From NCBI GenBank assembly GCA_015064025.1, contig SVSZ01000011.1, positions 1 to 36,294 on the forward strand: a stretch of 36,294 bases of DNA, written 5' to 3'. This DNA is from Oscillospiraceae bacterium. Its GTDB lineage: Bacteria > Bacillota > Clostridia > Oscillospirales > CAG-272. The notes beneath the pieces are model-generated. The model did not search any database. It had not been told where the DNA came from and saw nothing but the letters and a program-made list of their open reading frames with translations. Shown piece by piece: positions 7,751 through 16,245 of this stretch (positions are counted from its first letter, which is position 1; every line of letters begins with the position of its first letter). Made by a program: the position numbers and the translations under genes.

Positions 7751-8513
7751 ATGCTTGAGTTCTTTGCTTGCGATAGGCTCCCGGAGAGCACCCCGTTTGC
7801 GCGTGAAAGGCTTGGATGAAATACCCTGTACTGTGATAGCCGCACCTTTGCGCGATCTCGGAAACCGTGAGATATTCGCTTTGTAAAAGCTCCATGGCAC
7901 GTGTCAGACGCACGCGTGATAGATATTGCGCGGGAGAAAGACCGACAAAGGCGCGGAACGCGCGACGCAGATAGGAGTCGCTCACTCCCGTTTGCGAGGA
8001 AAGAGCACTTACGGAAAGCTCTGCGTCGGAAAATCGCTCGTCGATGTACCGCTTGGCTTCCCTGACACAGTGTGGGATCGGTGACGTGCCGTAACCGATC
8101 CGTTCCAATTCGGACAGGATCCGATAAAAGATGGACATGCACTCAAAATCAAGGGGTTCTGTGACGCTGTAGCGCTCCTTGAGCTCAGAGAAGAGAGAGG
8201 AGAGCTGTGTGTCTGCGGCTGAGATCACGGCAGGTTTGCGGAAGGAAAGCTCCTCGGAGAGGCGAAAATGCACGGCGATCATGTGCGTGTCCTCGCGGAT
8301 GGAAGTTTTGTAGGACATGCCCGCGGGTGTGAAGGTGACGGTGTCGGGCGCAGAAAGAACGCGCACCCCACCTGCTTCTATCGTGACCTTGCCCGCAAAG
8401 CGGTAGGTCAGCGCATAAAAATCTCTTGGGGCGACCGTGCGGCGGGGATGCCTTCCTAAATGTACATCCAGAACCGTGATTCCGAGCACTGCGGCGTGAC
8501 GACTTTCCTTCAT
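7749..8513 (-). CDS. AraC-family transcriptional regulator
   Basis: 254 residues. The N-terminal ~100 form an AraC-type cupin sensor (APDTVTFTPAGMSYKT resembles the strand/turn around the ligand pocket). The C-terminal ~100 hold both helix-turn-helix units: LSVSALSSQTGVSDSYLRRAF and LTVSEIAQRCGYHSTGYFIQ, then AFHAQTGCSPGAYR, a typical AraC ending. The start is the ATG at 8513-8511 with GGAGGA 7 nt upstream; an earlier ATG runs straight into a stop. It is divergent from the QueG-like gene pair (8677-10715), which it probably controls, and convergent with the glycyl radical enzyme operon, from which a shared terminator separates it. The inducer is unknown. Confidence 0.9.
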   Translation of the reverse strand: MKESRHAAVLGITVLDVHLGRHPRRTVAPRDFYALTYRFAGKVTIEAGGVRVLSAPDTVTFTPAGMSYKTSIREDTHMIAVHFRLSEELSFRKPAVISAADTQLSSLFSELKERYSVTEPLDFECMSIFYRILSELERIGYGTSPIPHCVREAKRYIDERFSDAELSVSALSSQTGVSDSYLRRAFRAFVGLSPAQYLSRVRLTRAMELLQSEYLTVSEIAQRCGYHSTGYFIQAFHAQTGCSPGAYRKQRTQA

Positions 8514-8540
8514 TGCATTGTCCTCCGTTCTTTTTTTCTT

Positions 8541-8569
8541 ATGGTATCACATTCTCAGCAACTTGTCAA
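8541..8569 (-). promoter_or_regulatory. Promoter of the AraC gene (7749-8513)
   Basis: On the minus strand, -35 TTGACA (8569-8564), 17-bp spacer, -10 TACCAT (8546-8541) with an extended -10 TG. The -35 overlaps the palindrome at 8560-8572, a layout that would allow autoregulation. Confidence 0.65.
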
Positions 8570-8590
8570 GTTCCGTTTTTCTTAACTTGT
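8560..8590. promoter_or_regulatory. Candidate operator: palindrome plus direct repeat
   Basis: AACTTGTCAAGTT (8560-8572) is a perfect 6-1-6 palindrome overlapping the minus-strand -35. The half-site AACTTGT recurs at 8584-8590, 24 bp further on and about 15 bp before the plus-strand -35. AraC-type proteins often bind repeated half-sites spaced about two helical turns apart, so this is a plausible site for the neighbouring regulator. No binding evidence is available. Confidence 0.4.
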
Positions 8591-8604
8591 GCCGATTTTT
8601 GAAA

Positions 8605-8633
8605 TTGACACAGCGACGGAGCGGTGATATAAT
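8605..8633 (+). promoter_or_regulatory. Promoter of the QueG-like gene pair
   Basis: Consensus -35 TTGACA (8605-8610), 17-bp spacer, consensus -10 TATAAT (8628-8633) and an extended -10 TG at 8625-8626. It is one of the best matches in the window. Confidence 0.85.
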
Positions 8634-8676
8634 GATACGCGATAGTAAACATAAAAAGCAACGGAGGATCTTTTAT

Positions 8677-9600
8677 ATGACAGGAGATATGAAGCAATAC
8701 ATTACGGATGCGGCGAAGCGTATCGGCATTGACTTGATCGGCTTTGCCTCCCGTGACCGCTTTGCATGCGTTGATGCACAGCACAACCCCTTTTCCATTT
8801 TCCCGGAGGCAAAGACCGTGATCATGCTCGGAAAGCGTATCTGCCGCGGTGCTTTGCGCGGTGTTGAGGAGGGCACAAACTTCGGTGACTATGCGCTCTT
8901 CGGAAAGAACTGGCTGGAGGATGAATTTTTGGCGCTTGCCTGCTACGACCTTGTCAACGCGATCGAGGACGAGGGGTTCGAGGCATGTCCGATCTTCCCC
9001 AATCCCACGGAGATCAAGCCGAGCGGTGTTGCGGTAGCTCCCGGACGTCCCGAGCCGAACGTATTCCCCGATTTTGATTATGCTGCGGTTGCCTGCGGAC
9101 TTGGCGAGATCGGTTATAACGGGCTCTTCCTCAGCGAAAAATTCGGTTCCCGTCAAAGATTTCATATGATCATCACCGACGCAGAGATCGAGCCCACTCC
9201 CATTTACGAGGGAAGCATTTGCGATCGCTGCGGAAAGTGTGCCGCGGCTTGTCCCTTGGGCGCTATCGATACGGAGTGCACGGTGAGCGTTGAGATCTGC
9301 GGAAAAAGGATGGAGGTCGCGCAGATCGATTACGACGTTTGCCGTACCTGCAAAAACGGTGCGTGCGCCAATCGCTTTGCTTCCTATGCCCGTCCCGACC
9401 GCGTGGCGGCGCTTTGTAACCGCACCTGCCTTTGCCATCTTGAGGAAAAAGAGGCGCTCGAAAACAAATTTGAGAACGCCTTCCGCCAAAGCGAGGCTTG
9501 GGCGATCGGCGCGGACAGTGCGCGTGAGAGAAATACGGAGCGCATGAATGTCCTTGGCGGCACCTTCAGTAAGGATGGAAACAGAGGGAACGTAAAATGA
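8677..9600 (+). CDS. QueG/RdhA-like 4Fe-4S protein
   Basis: 307 residues from the ATG at 8677 (GGAGG at 8663-8667). The middle holds YAAVACGLGEIGYNG, corresponding to the conserved Gly-rich segment of epoxyqueuosine reductase (QueG) and reductive dehalogenases. Next comes a ferredoxin-like motif CDRCGKCAAACP (C182-C192), a second cysteine group CRTCKNGAC (from C222) and CNRTCLC near 247. That suggests two [4Fe-4S] clusters feeding a catalytic site which, in the characterised relatives, contains cobalamin. No Tat signal is present, so it is cytoplasmic. It is probably not QueG itself: it is short, has a close paralog directly downstream, and no queuosine gene is nearby. Substrate unknown. Its stop overlaps the next start. 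Confidence 0.78.
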   Translation: MTGDMKQYITDAAKRIGIDLIGFASRDRFACVDAQHNPFSIFPEAKTVIMLGKRICRGALRGVEEGTNFGDYALFGKNWLEDEFLALACYDLVNAIEDEGFEACPIFPNPTEIKPSGVAVAPGRPEPNVFPDFDYAAVACGLGEIGYNGLFLSEKFGSRQRFHMIITDAEIEPTPIYEGSICDRCGKCAAACPLGAIDTECTVSVEICGKRMEVAQIDYDVCRTCKNGACANRFASYARPDRVAALCNRTCLCHLEEKEALENKFENAFRQSEAWAIGADSARERNTERMNVLGGTFSKDGNRGNVK

Positions 9601-10715
9601 AGCTGACGTCACAGATGATCAAGGAGCGGGCGCGCGAGCTTGGCATTGACTGCATCGCGATCGGTAACGTCGAGCGCTTCAAGAATGCACCTCGGCTGAT
9701 GTCCCCGCTGACCTATTTCCCAAATGCGAAATCCGTTATTGCCGTCGCCATGCGCATTCCCCGCGGTACCTATCGCGGTATTGAGGAGGGGACGCATTGG
9801 CACAATTACACCTTTTATTCCTATAACAAGCTCAATTCGCTTTTCCGCCCAAGGCTTTCCTACGAGCTTTGCTGCTTTATAGAGGATCACGGCTGGGAGG
9901 CTGTTGCACACTATCCTGCGGTCCCCGAGGGGCAGGGCACCATGAAAGAGCCTGTGGCAGAGGGAAAGGTGCCTCCTGACGTTGTGTGCAGCGTGCGCGT
10001 GATCGCGGCAGGCTGCGGGCTTGGAGAGATTGGGTTTTCCAAGGTCTTCCTCACGAAGAAGTTCGGTCCCCGCGTGCGGCTTGGCTTGATCTTTACCGAC
10101 TGTGAGCTGGAGCCTGACCCCATTCTTGATACAGGAGACATATGTCTGCATTGCGGTGCCTGCACGCGTGCCTGCCCCGGAAACGCGGTGCCTCCCGTCA
10201 AGGAGGAGAATAAGCGTCTGACAGTGGACTTCGGCGAGAAGAAGGTCTGGTACGGAGACGTGAGAATGGGGCGCTGTACGCTTTCACACCACGGCATGAA
10301 CAACGAATGCTCCCCCTTCTTGAAAAAGGATTTCCCGAACATGGCGTTCGACGTGCGAAACAGTGAGATGACCGAGGAGGAGGCGTATATCTTCTCTTAT
10401 TCCCTTGCGCATGCAACGTGGGGAAGGAAGCCCGAAACGGATAAGGTCATGGAGTACTACGACTATATTCTTGACCACACGGGGTATTTCGCCATTTGCG
10501 GTGCAAAGGGCTGTATCCGTGCCTGTATGGACGTTTTGGAGAAGAGCGGACGGATCGAGAATACCTTCCAAAACAGATTCTTCCGCAAGGAGAGCTGGAG
10601 CCTCTCCAATAAGCCGGAGAAGGTGTCCGACGGTGTCAATCCCTACCGTGAGAAATTTCTGGATGAGCGTTATCCGGGCATCCGTGAAAACGAGTATAAA
10701 AAGACGGAGGATTGA
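9597..10715 (+). CDS. QueG/RdhA-like 4Fe-4S protein, paralog of the upstream gene
   Basis: 372 residues; the ATG overlaps the previous stop (ATGA). It aligns by eye with its neighbour along the N-terminal 200 residues: AKSVIAVAMRIPRGTYRGIEEGT here and a matching AKTVIML...GVEEGT there, then AAGCGLGEIGFSKVFL. The ferredoxin-like motif is CLHCGACTRACPGNAVP from C183. The C-terminal part differs: only scattered cysteines follow (ICGAKGCIRAC near 305) and there is an extra ~60 residues. The pair may form a heteromeric cytoplasmic reductase, or act in sequence on one substrate. This family is poorly characterised; the label follows the superfamily, and a role in queuosine synthesis is unlikely given the context. 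Its 3' end runs into the structured element at 10733. Confidence 0.75.
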   Translation: MKLTSQMIKERARELGIDCIAIGNVERFKNAPRLMSPLTYFPNAKSVIAVAMRIPRGTYRGIEEGTHWHNYTFYSYNKLNSLFRPRLSYELCCFIEDHGWEAVAHYPAVPEGQGTMKEPVAEGKVPPDVVCSVRVIAAGCGLGEIGFSKVFLTKKFGPRVRLGLIFTDCELEPDPILDTGDICLHCGACTRACPGNAVPPVKEENKRLTVDFGEKKVWYGDVRMGRCTLSHHGMNNECSPFLKKDFPNMAFDVRNSEMTEEEAYIFSYSLAHATWGRKPETDKVMEYYDYILDHTGYFAICGAKGCIRACMDVLEKSGRIENTFQNRFFRKESWSLSNKPEKVSDGVNPYREKFLDERYPGIRENEYKKTED

Positions 10716-10732
10716 TAGGTCCTTGATGAATC

Positions 10733-10985
10733 AAAGGGGCTGATTCATTCAGATGCAGAAGCCGCGCTCACGACACTGTAGCCGTACAAAGGTACGGTAA
10801 GTGTCGTGAGCGCGGCTAAAAAACACACATAAAAATGAAATCCGCAAGGATTTCTTCCTTAAATAGCCACTCTACAAGCGATTCTCGCCCGTAGGGTGGC
10901 ATTATGGTAATGTAAGAAGTCTGCGTTTCTCGTTTTCTTATTCCTTGTGTTTTTGTTCTGCGCTAAATGACTCAGCCCCTTTTTT
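10733..10985 (+). other. 250-bp inverted-repeat-bounded structured element (ncRNA or MITE-like)
   Basis: The ends form an imperfect 17-nt inverted repeat (10733-10749 with 10966-10982, one mismatch), and the right arm continues into six T residues (10980-10985). Inside are three further helices. The first is a perfect 18-bp hairpin (10760-10777/10800-10817) with an inner CCGTAC/GTACGG stem. The second is a 7-bp stem capped by a GCAA tetraloop (10837-10854). The third is a 10-bp stem with one T-G pair (10866-10875/10891-10900) enclosing GCGA/TCGC. The T-G pair is a wobble only on the plus strand, and the T run is also on that strand, which favours a plus-strand RNA. No coding frame is evident. 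It could be an sRNA, an elaborate 3' UTR of the QueG-like operon, or a non-autonomous transposon. Confidence 0.6.
10760..10817. repeat. Perfect 18-bp inverted repeat with inner stem
   Basis: Arms 10760-10777 and 10800-10817 pair without mismatch; within the loop CCGTAC (10782-10787) pairs with GTACGG (10792-10797). It is followed on plus by A residues, not T, so it is not an ordinary terminator on either strand. Confidence 0.85.
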
Positions 10986-10994
10986 ATACCGTTC

Positions 10995-13406
10995 CTATTT
11001 CCAATTCTTGATCTCATCCCAGATTATCCCCGCAAAAACAGGAAGCAGTTCCTCCCTATCTGGAGAAAAATTGTCGAGATATACCGGGATCTGACCGAGA
11101 TTTGCCGAAGCCGTTACGGTTTTTCCACCCTCAATGACCCTTCCGGTAAGAAGCTCCGTCCATTCACCTGCCGGCAAATAGACCTCTCGCTTGAAGGTAT
11201 CCTTTGTAAGGATCGGAGCCACCAACAATCCATCCCCGAGCATGAATTCATCATTCAGTCCGTAGACTGCGGAATCCTTGATATACTTCAGAACAGGATG
11301 CCGAACAGGCGGCATTCCCGTTTCACACGCAATACGGGAATATTTCTGTATATAGGGAATAAGCTCCGCATGAAGCCGTGTGAAATTACGGTAAATCTGT
11401 TGCACCTCCTCAGTCATTTCGTAGGCATGGCGAACGTCACCGTGTGTCTGCATGTTGGTGGTCATTGCAGTAAATTCGACCGCACGCGCAAAGATCGCAG
11501 ACTCGTATTCCCTGCCGATCGTATAGTAGGACTCTCCCCAATATTGATATCCTGCCATATCAAACGACATAAAGGGGATACCCGAAAGTCCGGAATTCAC
11601 GACTGCCAAAAGCTGATCCTTCAGTTTTTCGTGTTTCCGAGCCTGATCCCCCGCCCACATGTAGGGCGAACGTTGAGAGCCGATTCCGCCGCCGCGTGAG
11701 AAGACCATAAAGCCGTCGGAAAGTCTTTTCCTTTTCTTATGCTCAAACATTCTTTTGTAGAATGCGGAGATGAAGAAGGCGGGATATGCGTGGTGCTCAG
11801 CGCCTACTGCAATTTTGGAGGGATCCTTCCAGCGGTAGTGGGTAACGCCTGTACCGCAGGGTCTTCCGTGATCGGGCATTTCCTCGCAGAAGTCGATTTT
11901 TACACCGTCAACCCCAATGTCGATCATCTCCCCCCAGATCTGATCGAAATACCATTCAAGCGCTTCTTCGTTGGTAATATCAAGATATTTTTCCGCACGG
12001 TATCTGCCATCGCCCGCGCGCCACACGTCAGGATTTTCGCCTGTGCCTACGACCCAAGGTATCAGCGTTGTATTTTCATGCTTTGTAACCGTCCCGTCCG
12101 CATTTTTGAACGTAACGTCTGCATGCACCAGATATTCCTCCTTGAAGCCCTTATGCTCCATTACAACCCGTCCGCAGGCGGTGTAAAACATACTGTGCAA
12201 ACCATGGTCATGAAGCCACTTTACCGTATCTGCAAGCGTCCTCTTGTTCTCCGGATTCGGATTACGGTCATCAAACGCCCTGTACCAAGCAAAATTCTCC
12301 ATGCTTGCAGCATCCGGCTTGAGGTCCGCGCCGATAAAATTTCCCATGATGGTTTTGACACTGTTACCACCGGGGCTGTTCTTGGGTCCCTTCTTGTAAT
12401 ACTTGCCTGCGTCATCCTTGACGTATGCAAGCTCATACCTCCCGTCCTCCTTGGAAACATAAAAGCAGCTTGCCGCCATTGCATCATCACGGGAAGCCTC
12501 CCCGATCGGGACGTAGAGGTTATCCTTGAAAATATACAGATCTCTCCAATGCTCGAATTCCGTAAAGGAATCATAGGAAAAATCCCTGTCGAAGCATTGA
12601 AAATCAGGCCCGTAACGGCAAATGTGCATTCCCTGCATCCATGGTGTTGGCATATATGCGTGTCCCGAAAGCTCGGTGTATCCCAACAAAACCGCCGAGG
12701 GATCATCACTTGCGTAAAAATAACAGTCCATGACATCTCTTTTGACGGTATAGCTCCACCGATCTGCAATCTCCTTGCCAAAATCAATGAACGCCGTATC
12801 GTAAAGATTGATAAACATACCGCCGCCACGCGAGGTAAAGAACAAGGGGATAGGGGCATAGGTGGTAGACGTGTTGTTCCAACCGTCACAGCTGTAAAGC
12901 TCGGCTTTGGTGCCACGTTTGTTGACAACATCGAATCTCTCACCGCCGCCGAAGACAGCTTCATCCGCTTCGAGCACACCGCACATGCTCAGTGATCCAT
13001 TGCCCGTATAGATATCACAAACCTCGCATTTTACCTCACCGGATGCGGAAATGATTTTCAAGGAAAAATCCTTCTCTATTCCAAGTACGGCGCAGGTGCC
13101 GTTCGCAGAACGGGCACACGCGACATCCGCACTTATACTGAACGTAATTGCCTCGGGGCAAGCGGAATATTCCTCGCCCATAAATTTTGACAGTGCTTGC
13201 GACGCTCCGAGATGTGTGAATTCCAGGTCGCTTTCCGCATTTGCCTGCAATCTCCATCCCCTGACGCCCTCGTAAGTAAGGCGCGTAACGATGCCGCTTG
13301 CGAGTTGAAAATACAAAGCATTTTCAAGTGGACGGAGTTGTGTTACAAATGCGTTTTTCTCGGTACGGATCGTATCTGCGACATTCCAAAAGTTATCCTT
13401 TCCCAT
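10995..13406 (-). CDS. GH31 family glycoside hydrolase, cytoplasmic
   Basis: 803 residues from the ATG at 13406, chosen because AAAGG lies 7 nt upstream; an in-frame GTG at 13424 overlaps the previous stop. There is no signal peptide. The N-terminal ~250 residues are the GH31 beta-sandwich (VFGGGERFDVVNKRG). The barrel carries the nucleophile D505 in GVDGVKIDFCEE and the likely acid/base D587 in YMWAGDQ. The end is a beta domain (LVAPIL...REVYLPAGEWTEL). GH31 enzymes retain configuration and act on alpha-linked glucosides, xylosides or related sugars. The KIDFCE form differs from the KTDFGE of alpha-xylosidases, so the substrate is unclear. An insert of ~100 residues lies before the catalytic strand. 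It is third in an operon with a lipoprotein paralog. Confidence 0.88.
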   Translation of the reverse strand: MGKDNFWNVADTIRTEKNAFVTQLRPLENALYFQLASGIVTRLTYEGVRGWRLQANAESDLEFTHLGASQALSKFMGEEYSACPEAITFSISADVACARSANGTCAVLGIEKDFSLKIISASGEVKCEVCDIYTGNGSLSMCGVLEADEAVFGGGERFDVVNKRGTKAELYSCDGWNNTSTTYAPIPLFFTSRGGGMFINLYDTAFIDFGKEIADRWSYTVKRDVMDCYFYASDDPSAVLLGYTELSGHAYMPTPWMQGMHICRYGPDFQCFDRDFSYDSFTEFEHWRDLYIFKDNLYVPIGEASRDDAMAASCFYVSKEDGRYELAYVKDDAGKYYKKGPKNSPGGNSVKTIMGNFIGADLKPDAASMENFAWYRAFDDRNPNPENKRTLADTVKWLHDHGLHSMFYTACGRVVMEHKGFKEEYLVHADVTFKNADGTVTKHENTTLIPWVVGTGENPDVWRAGDGRYRAEKYLDITNEEALEWYFDQIWGEMIDIGVDGVKIDFCEEMPDHGRPCGTGVTHYRWKDPSKIAVGAEHHAYPAFFISAFYKRMFEHKKRKRLSDGFMVFSRGGGIGSQRSPYMWAGDQARKHEKLKDQLLAVVNSGLSGIPFMSFDMAGYQYWGESYYTIGREYESAIFARAVEFTAMTTNMQTHGDVRHAYEMTEEVQQIYRNFTRLHAELIPYIQKYSRIACETGMPPVRHPVLKYIKDSAVYGLNDEFMLGDGLLVAPILTKDTFKREVYLPAGEWTELLTGRVIEGGKTVTASANLGQIPVYLDNFSPDREELLPVFAGIIWDEIKNWK

Positions 13407-13420
13407 GCTCGCGTCCTTTC

Positions 13421-16222
13421 TCACGTCTCATCCGCAACACTTCTTGCGTAATCGTAAATTTCCTTGATACCGGCAACCAGATCGCGAGCGGTCTCACTTT
13501 CGGTTTCCATGTTAAAAAAGCTGGGAAGCTCCGCGATGCTCGCATTGACCTCTACTGTCTTTCCTTCGGCTCCGACCGTATAGATCTCTCCCGTATTTAG
13601 GTCTTCCCAAATGCCCTTGGGAAGATACACGGAGCGAGACGTGCCCTCTTCAAGGATGGGCGCGATCAGAAAAGCGTCCCCGAACGTATATTCACTGTCG
13701 ATCGAATAGACGTTTGCATCATCCTGCCAGCCGAGAACCAAATGGCGCATAACCGGCATTCCCGTCACGCCGGCTTCCCTTGAAAGCTCGGTGATATAAG
13801 GCGTCAGATGCTCGTGCAGCTTCGTATATGCACGGTAGATCTCCGTAACGTAGGTATAATCCTTCATCAGGGTGTCACCGTCCGCGTCCTTGACCTCGTT
13901 GCCCTGTGCATCCAATACGGGAAATTCCTGCGCAAACTGATATGAGCGTCTGACTGTACCGTGCGTCTGCATACAGAGTGTGAACGCAGTGTACTGTGTT
14001 CCGCGAAGAAACACTGAGGATTCATAATCAATGCGTCTGCGAAGAAGATCGCCGTACTGATAGCCTGCCATATCGTGACTCATGTAAGGCACGCCCGAAA
14101 GTCCTGAGGAAAGAATTCCCTTGAGCTGGTATTGGATACCGTCCCAGAAGCGATGCTGATCCCCCGTCCACATATAAGGAGCGCGCTGTGCACCGATCCC
14201 ACCTCCGCGCGTATAACACATTCCACCGTCCGGCTTGGAGGCGATCATATCATAGAACATCGTGCAAAACGCGGTGGGATACCAGTGGTGAGAGCCCGCT
14301 GTCGGAACGTTTTCGTCAAAATAATTCAGCTTATAGTTCTCGGGTAAGGTTTCGCAAAAGTCGATCTTGCAACCGTCCACACCGATATCGACAGCAAGAT
14401 AATTCCAATACTCGTCAAAGAACCACGCCATCGCCTCGGGATTGGTAATATCGATATAGTGGTGCGTTTGCCCGGGAGCACCGGCATCGGGATTGTTGGT
14501 GTCTGCCGTAGTATCCGGCAGATTATAGTTCTTTGCACCGCTCGCTATGGTCTGTGTCAAAAAATAGGAGCTGTCAAATCCCTTCATATACGCTTCTATA
14601 TTACCGACACGCATATAAACCAAAAACTTTTTCCCGAGCGAGTGTACGTAGTCGCATAGCTCCTTGAGATCCTCATGCTTGTAATCAATATAAGGTCCCC
14701 AAGCCTCGGCGATCACACCTGTCCATGGCAGATCATGCGCCTCCATGTTGGCGATCATTTCATAAACCCCTTCACCTCTACCGTCCACTTCACTGTGTGC
14801 AGGCTTAACGTCAGCGCTCCACTTCTCGGAGAGATCGGGACTGTATGCGCAAACGAGCATTCCATAAGTCCATTCCTCCGGCATATCCGCATAACCGCTG
14901 AGCCGGGAGTAGTTACGGATAACGTCCGCGATCTGTTCGGTGGTATAAACGTAGCAATCCAAAGGCGCACCCGTAACGGTGGCTGTCCACTTTCCCTCCA
15001 CGCTGTGGTTTTGTGCATTCTTTGAGTCGAGATCAAGCACCATGTGCTCGTAGTTGTTGATAAAGACCCCTGAGCCGCGGGAGAAGCACAGAAGCGGAAT
15101 AACCATGTAGCAAGCATTTGCCTGACTCCAAAAGTCCTTGGTGAACATATCGATCTTCTTGCCGCGCTGGTTAACGCTATTGAAGCGCTCACCCGTTCCG
15201 AAAATTGCCTCGTTCGGCTCCACGACACCTGTGATTGAGGCAGCCCCCGCATTATGCGTGATATTGGTGATTGAGGAAGCGAGCTTGCCGGAGGGGGTAT
15301 AGAAGTCTATTCTGAACGCCGCAAGGTTGATCCTCACTATGCTTCCGTCGGGAGCCGTCGCAGTGTAAATATCCCCTATTCGTTTTTTTGTTATCACCTC
15401 GGTATAAAAGCGATGATCCTCTGTACCAAGGGTATATTCCCCCATAGAGTAAGCAAGAATCTGCGCGGCACCGTCGTCTCGGAAGCTGTCGCCCTCACGG
15501 TACTTGGTTTGAATTCTCCAACCGGAGTTACCGGTGTAGGAAAGTCTCACATAGGTATACAGCGAAGGACCGTTGCCCAAAGAAAAATCTATGCATCGGT
15601 CATCCTCACTTTCAAGAAGCTCTACGTTGGGAACGTCGTAAGGGTGATAAGTAAAATTGTAATCCTTCCGTATTCCGTAAGCCTTTTCCAGAGCGGATTT
15701 ACTCACTGCTTGCTCCATAAAAAAGATGACGCCGGAGCACAGTGCCTGATCGGTCTCGGCATAAATAACGACGCGCGTATCGACCGCGCAGATCGCAAAA
15801 TCCGCATCCTCGATCTCAAAGCTGTCGATCGCATCAAGAGTCTCTGTTCTCTTGACCTCACCAACGGTGATTTCATAGGTGATTTGCTTCTCCGAAGAGT
15901 GAACAACGGGGATCTCTACACCCGTTATATCGTAGATATCTGCCGCCAACGCCATGCATTGTTCCTTGACACGGGGACCTGCTCCTATATCGTAAACAAT
16001 TTGAAAAAGGGGCTTATCCTCCCCGTCCGTTGCCGCGACGTTGATCATCTGATCGGTATCGAATTCCTTTGTATTAAGAAGAGCCCCTTGCCCCCGTTGT
16101 ATAAAATTCGGTTCTTCCTTGTCCGTGTCGCTCTCCCGCACCGTCGGTATAACCGCAACACAGCCAACCGTACAGAACAACGTAACAAGTAAAAGCATCG
16201 TTGCTATCAGTTTGATTTTCAT
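13421..16222 (-). CDS. GH31 family glycoside hydrolase, predicted lipoprotein
   Basis: 933 residues from the ATG at 16222 (AAAGGAG upstream). The first 20 residues (MKIKLIATMLLLVTLF, then CTVG) form a lipoprotein-type signal with lipid-attachment C21, although -3 is Thr, not the usual Leu. Residues ~45-190 form an extra domain (YDIGAGP, DITGVEIPV, YEITVGEV) resembling the small alpha/beta domain in front of GH20/GH67 barrels. Then comes the GH31 sandwich (IFGTGERFNSVNQRGK) and the barrel with nucleophile D621 in GVDGCKIDFCE and acid/base D688 in YMWTGDQ. It should act outside the cell on oligosaccharides, with the cytoplasmic paralog (10995) acting after import. It lies 23 nt after the DUF6259 gene; no transporter is encoded nearby. 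Substrate unknown. Confidence 0.88.
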   Translation of the reverse strand: MKIKLIATMLLLVTLFCTVGCVAVIPTVRESDTDKEEPNFIQRGQGALLNTKEFDTDQMINVAATDGEDKPLFQIVYDIGAGPRVKEQCMALAADIYDITGVEIPVVHSSEKQITYEITVGEVKRTETLDAIDSFEIEDADFAICAVDTRVVIYAETDQALCSGVIFFMEQAVSKSALEKAYGIRKDYNFTYHPYDVPNVELLESEDDRCIDFSLGNGPSLYTYVRLSYTGNSGWRIQTKYREGDSFRDDGAAQILAYSMGEYTLGTEDHRFYTEVITKKRIGDIYTATAPDGSIVRINLAAFRIDFYTPSGKLASSITNITHNAGAASITGVVEPNEAIFGTGERFNSVNQRGKKIDMFTKDFWSQANACYMVIPLLCFSRGSGVFINNYEHMVLDLDSKNAQNHSVEGKWTATVTGAPLDCYVYTTEQIADVIRNYSRLSGYADMPEEWTYGMLVCAYSPDLSEKWSADVKPAHSEVDGRGEGVYEMIANMEAHDLPWTGVIAEAWGPYIDYKHEDLKELCDYVHSLGKKFLVYMRVGNIEAYMKGFDSSYFLTQTIASGAKNYNLPDTTADTNNPDAGAPGQTHHYIDITNPEAMAWFFDEYWNYLAVDIGVDGCKIDFCETLPENYKLNYFDENVPTAGSHHWYPTAFCTMFYDMIASKPDGGMCYTRGGGIGAQRAPYMWTGDQHRFWDGIQYQLKGILSSGLSGVPYMSHDMAGYQYGDLLRRRIDYESSVFLRGTQYTAFTLCMQTHGTVRRSYQFAQEFPVLDAQGNEVKDADGDTLMKDYTYVTEIYRAYTKLHEHLTPYITELSREAGVTGMPVMRHLVLGWQDDANVYSIDSEYTFGDAFLIAPILEEGTSRSVYLPKGIWEDLNTGEIYTVGAEGKTVEVNASIAELPSFFNMETESETARDLVAGIKEIYDYARSVADET

Positions 16223-16245
16223 TTCAAAGACTCCTTTCCGAATTT

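Noticed and set aside
8677-10715. Queuosine biosynthesis (queG) duplicated
   Set aside because: No tgt, queA or other queuosine gene is nearby; tandem paralogs under an AraC regulator suggest a different substrate.
10760-10817. The 18-bp hairpin read as a simple rho-independent terminator
   Set aside because: No T run follows on either strand; it is treated as part of the larger structured element.
11739-12995. 418-codon plus-strand frame opposite the cytoplasmic GH31
   Set aside because: The sense strand holds the GH31 catalytic motifs; the antisense translation has no recognisable domain or start signal.
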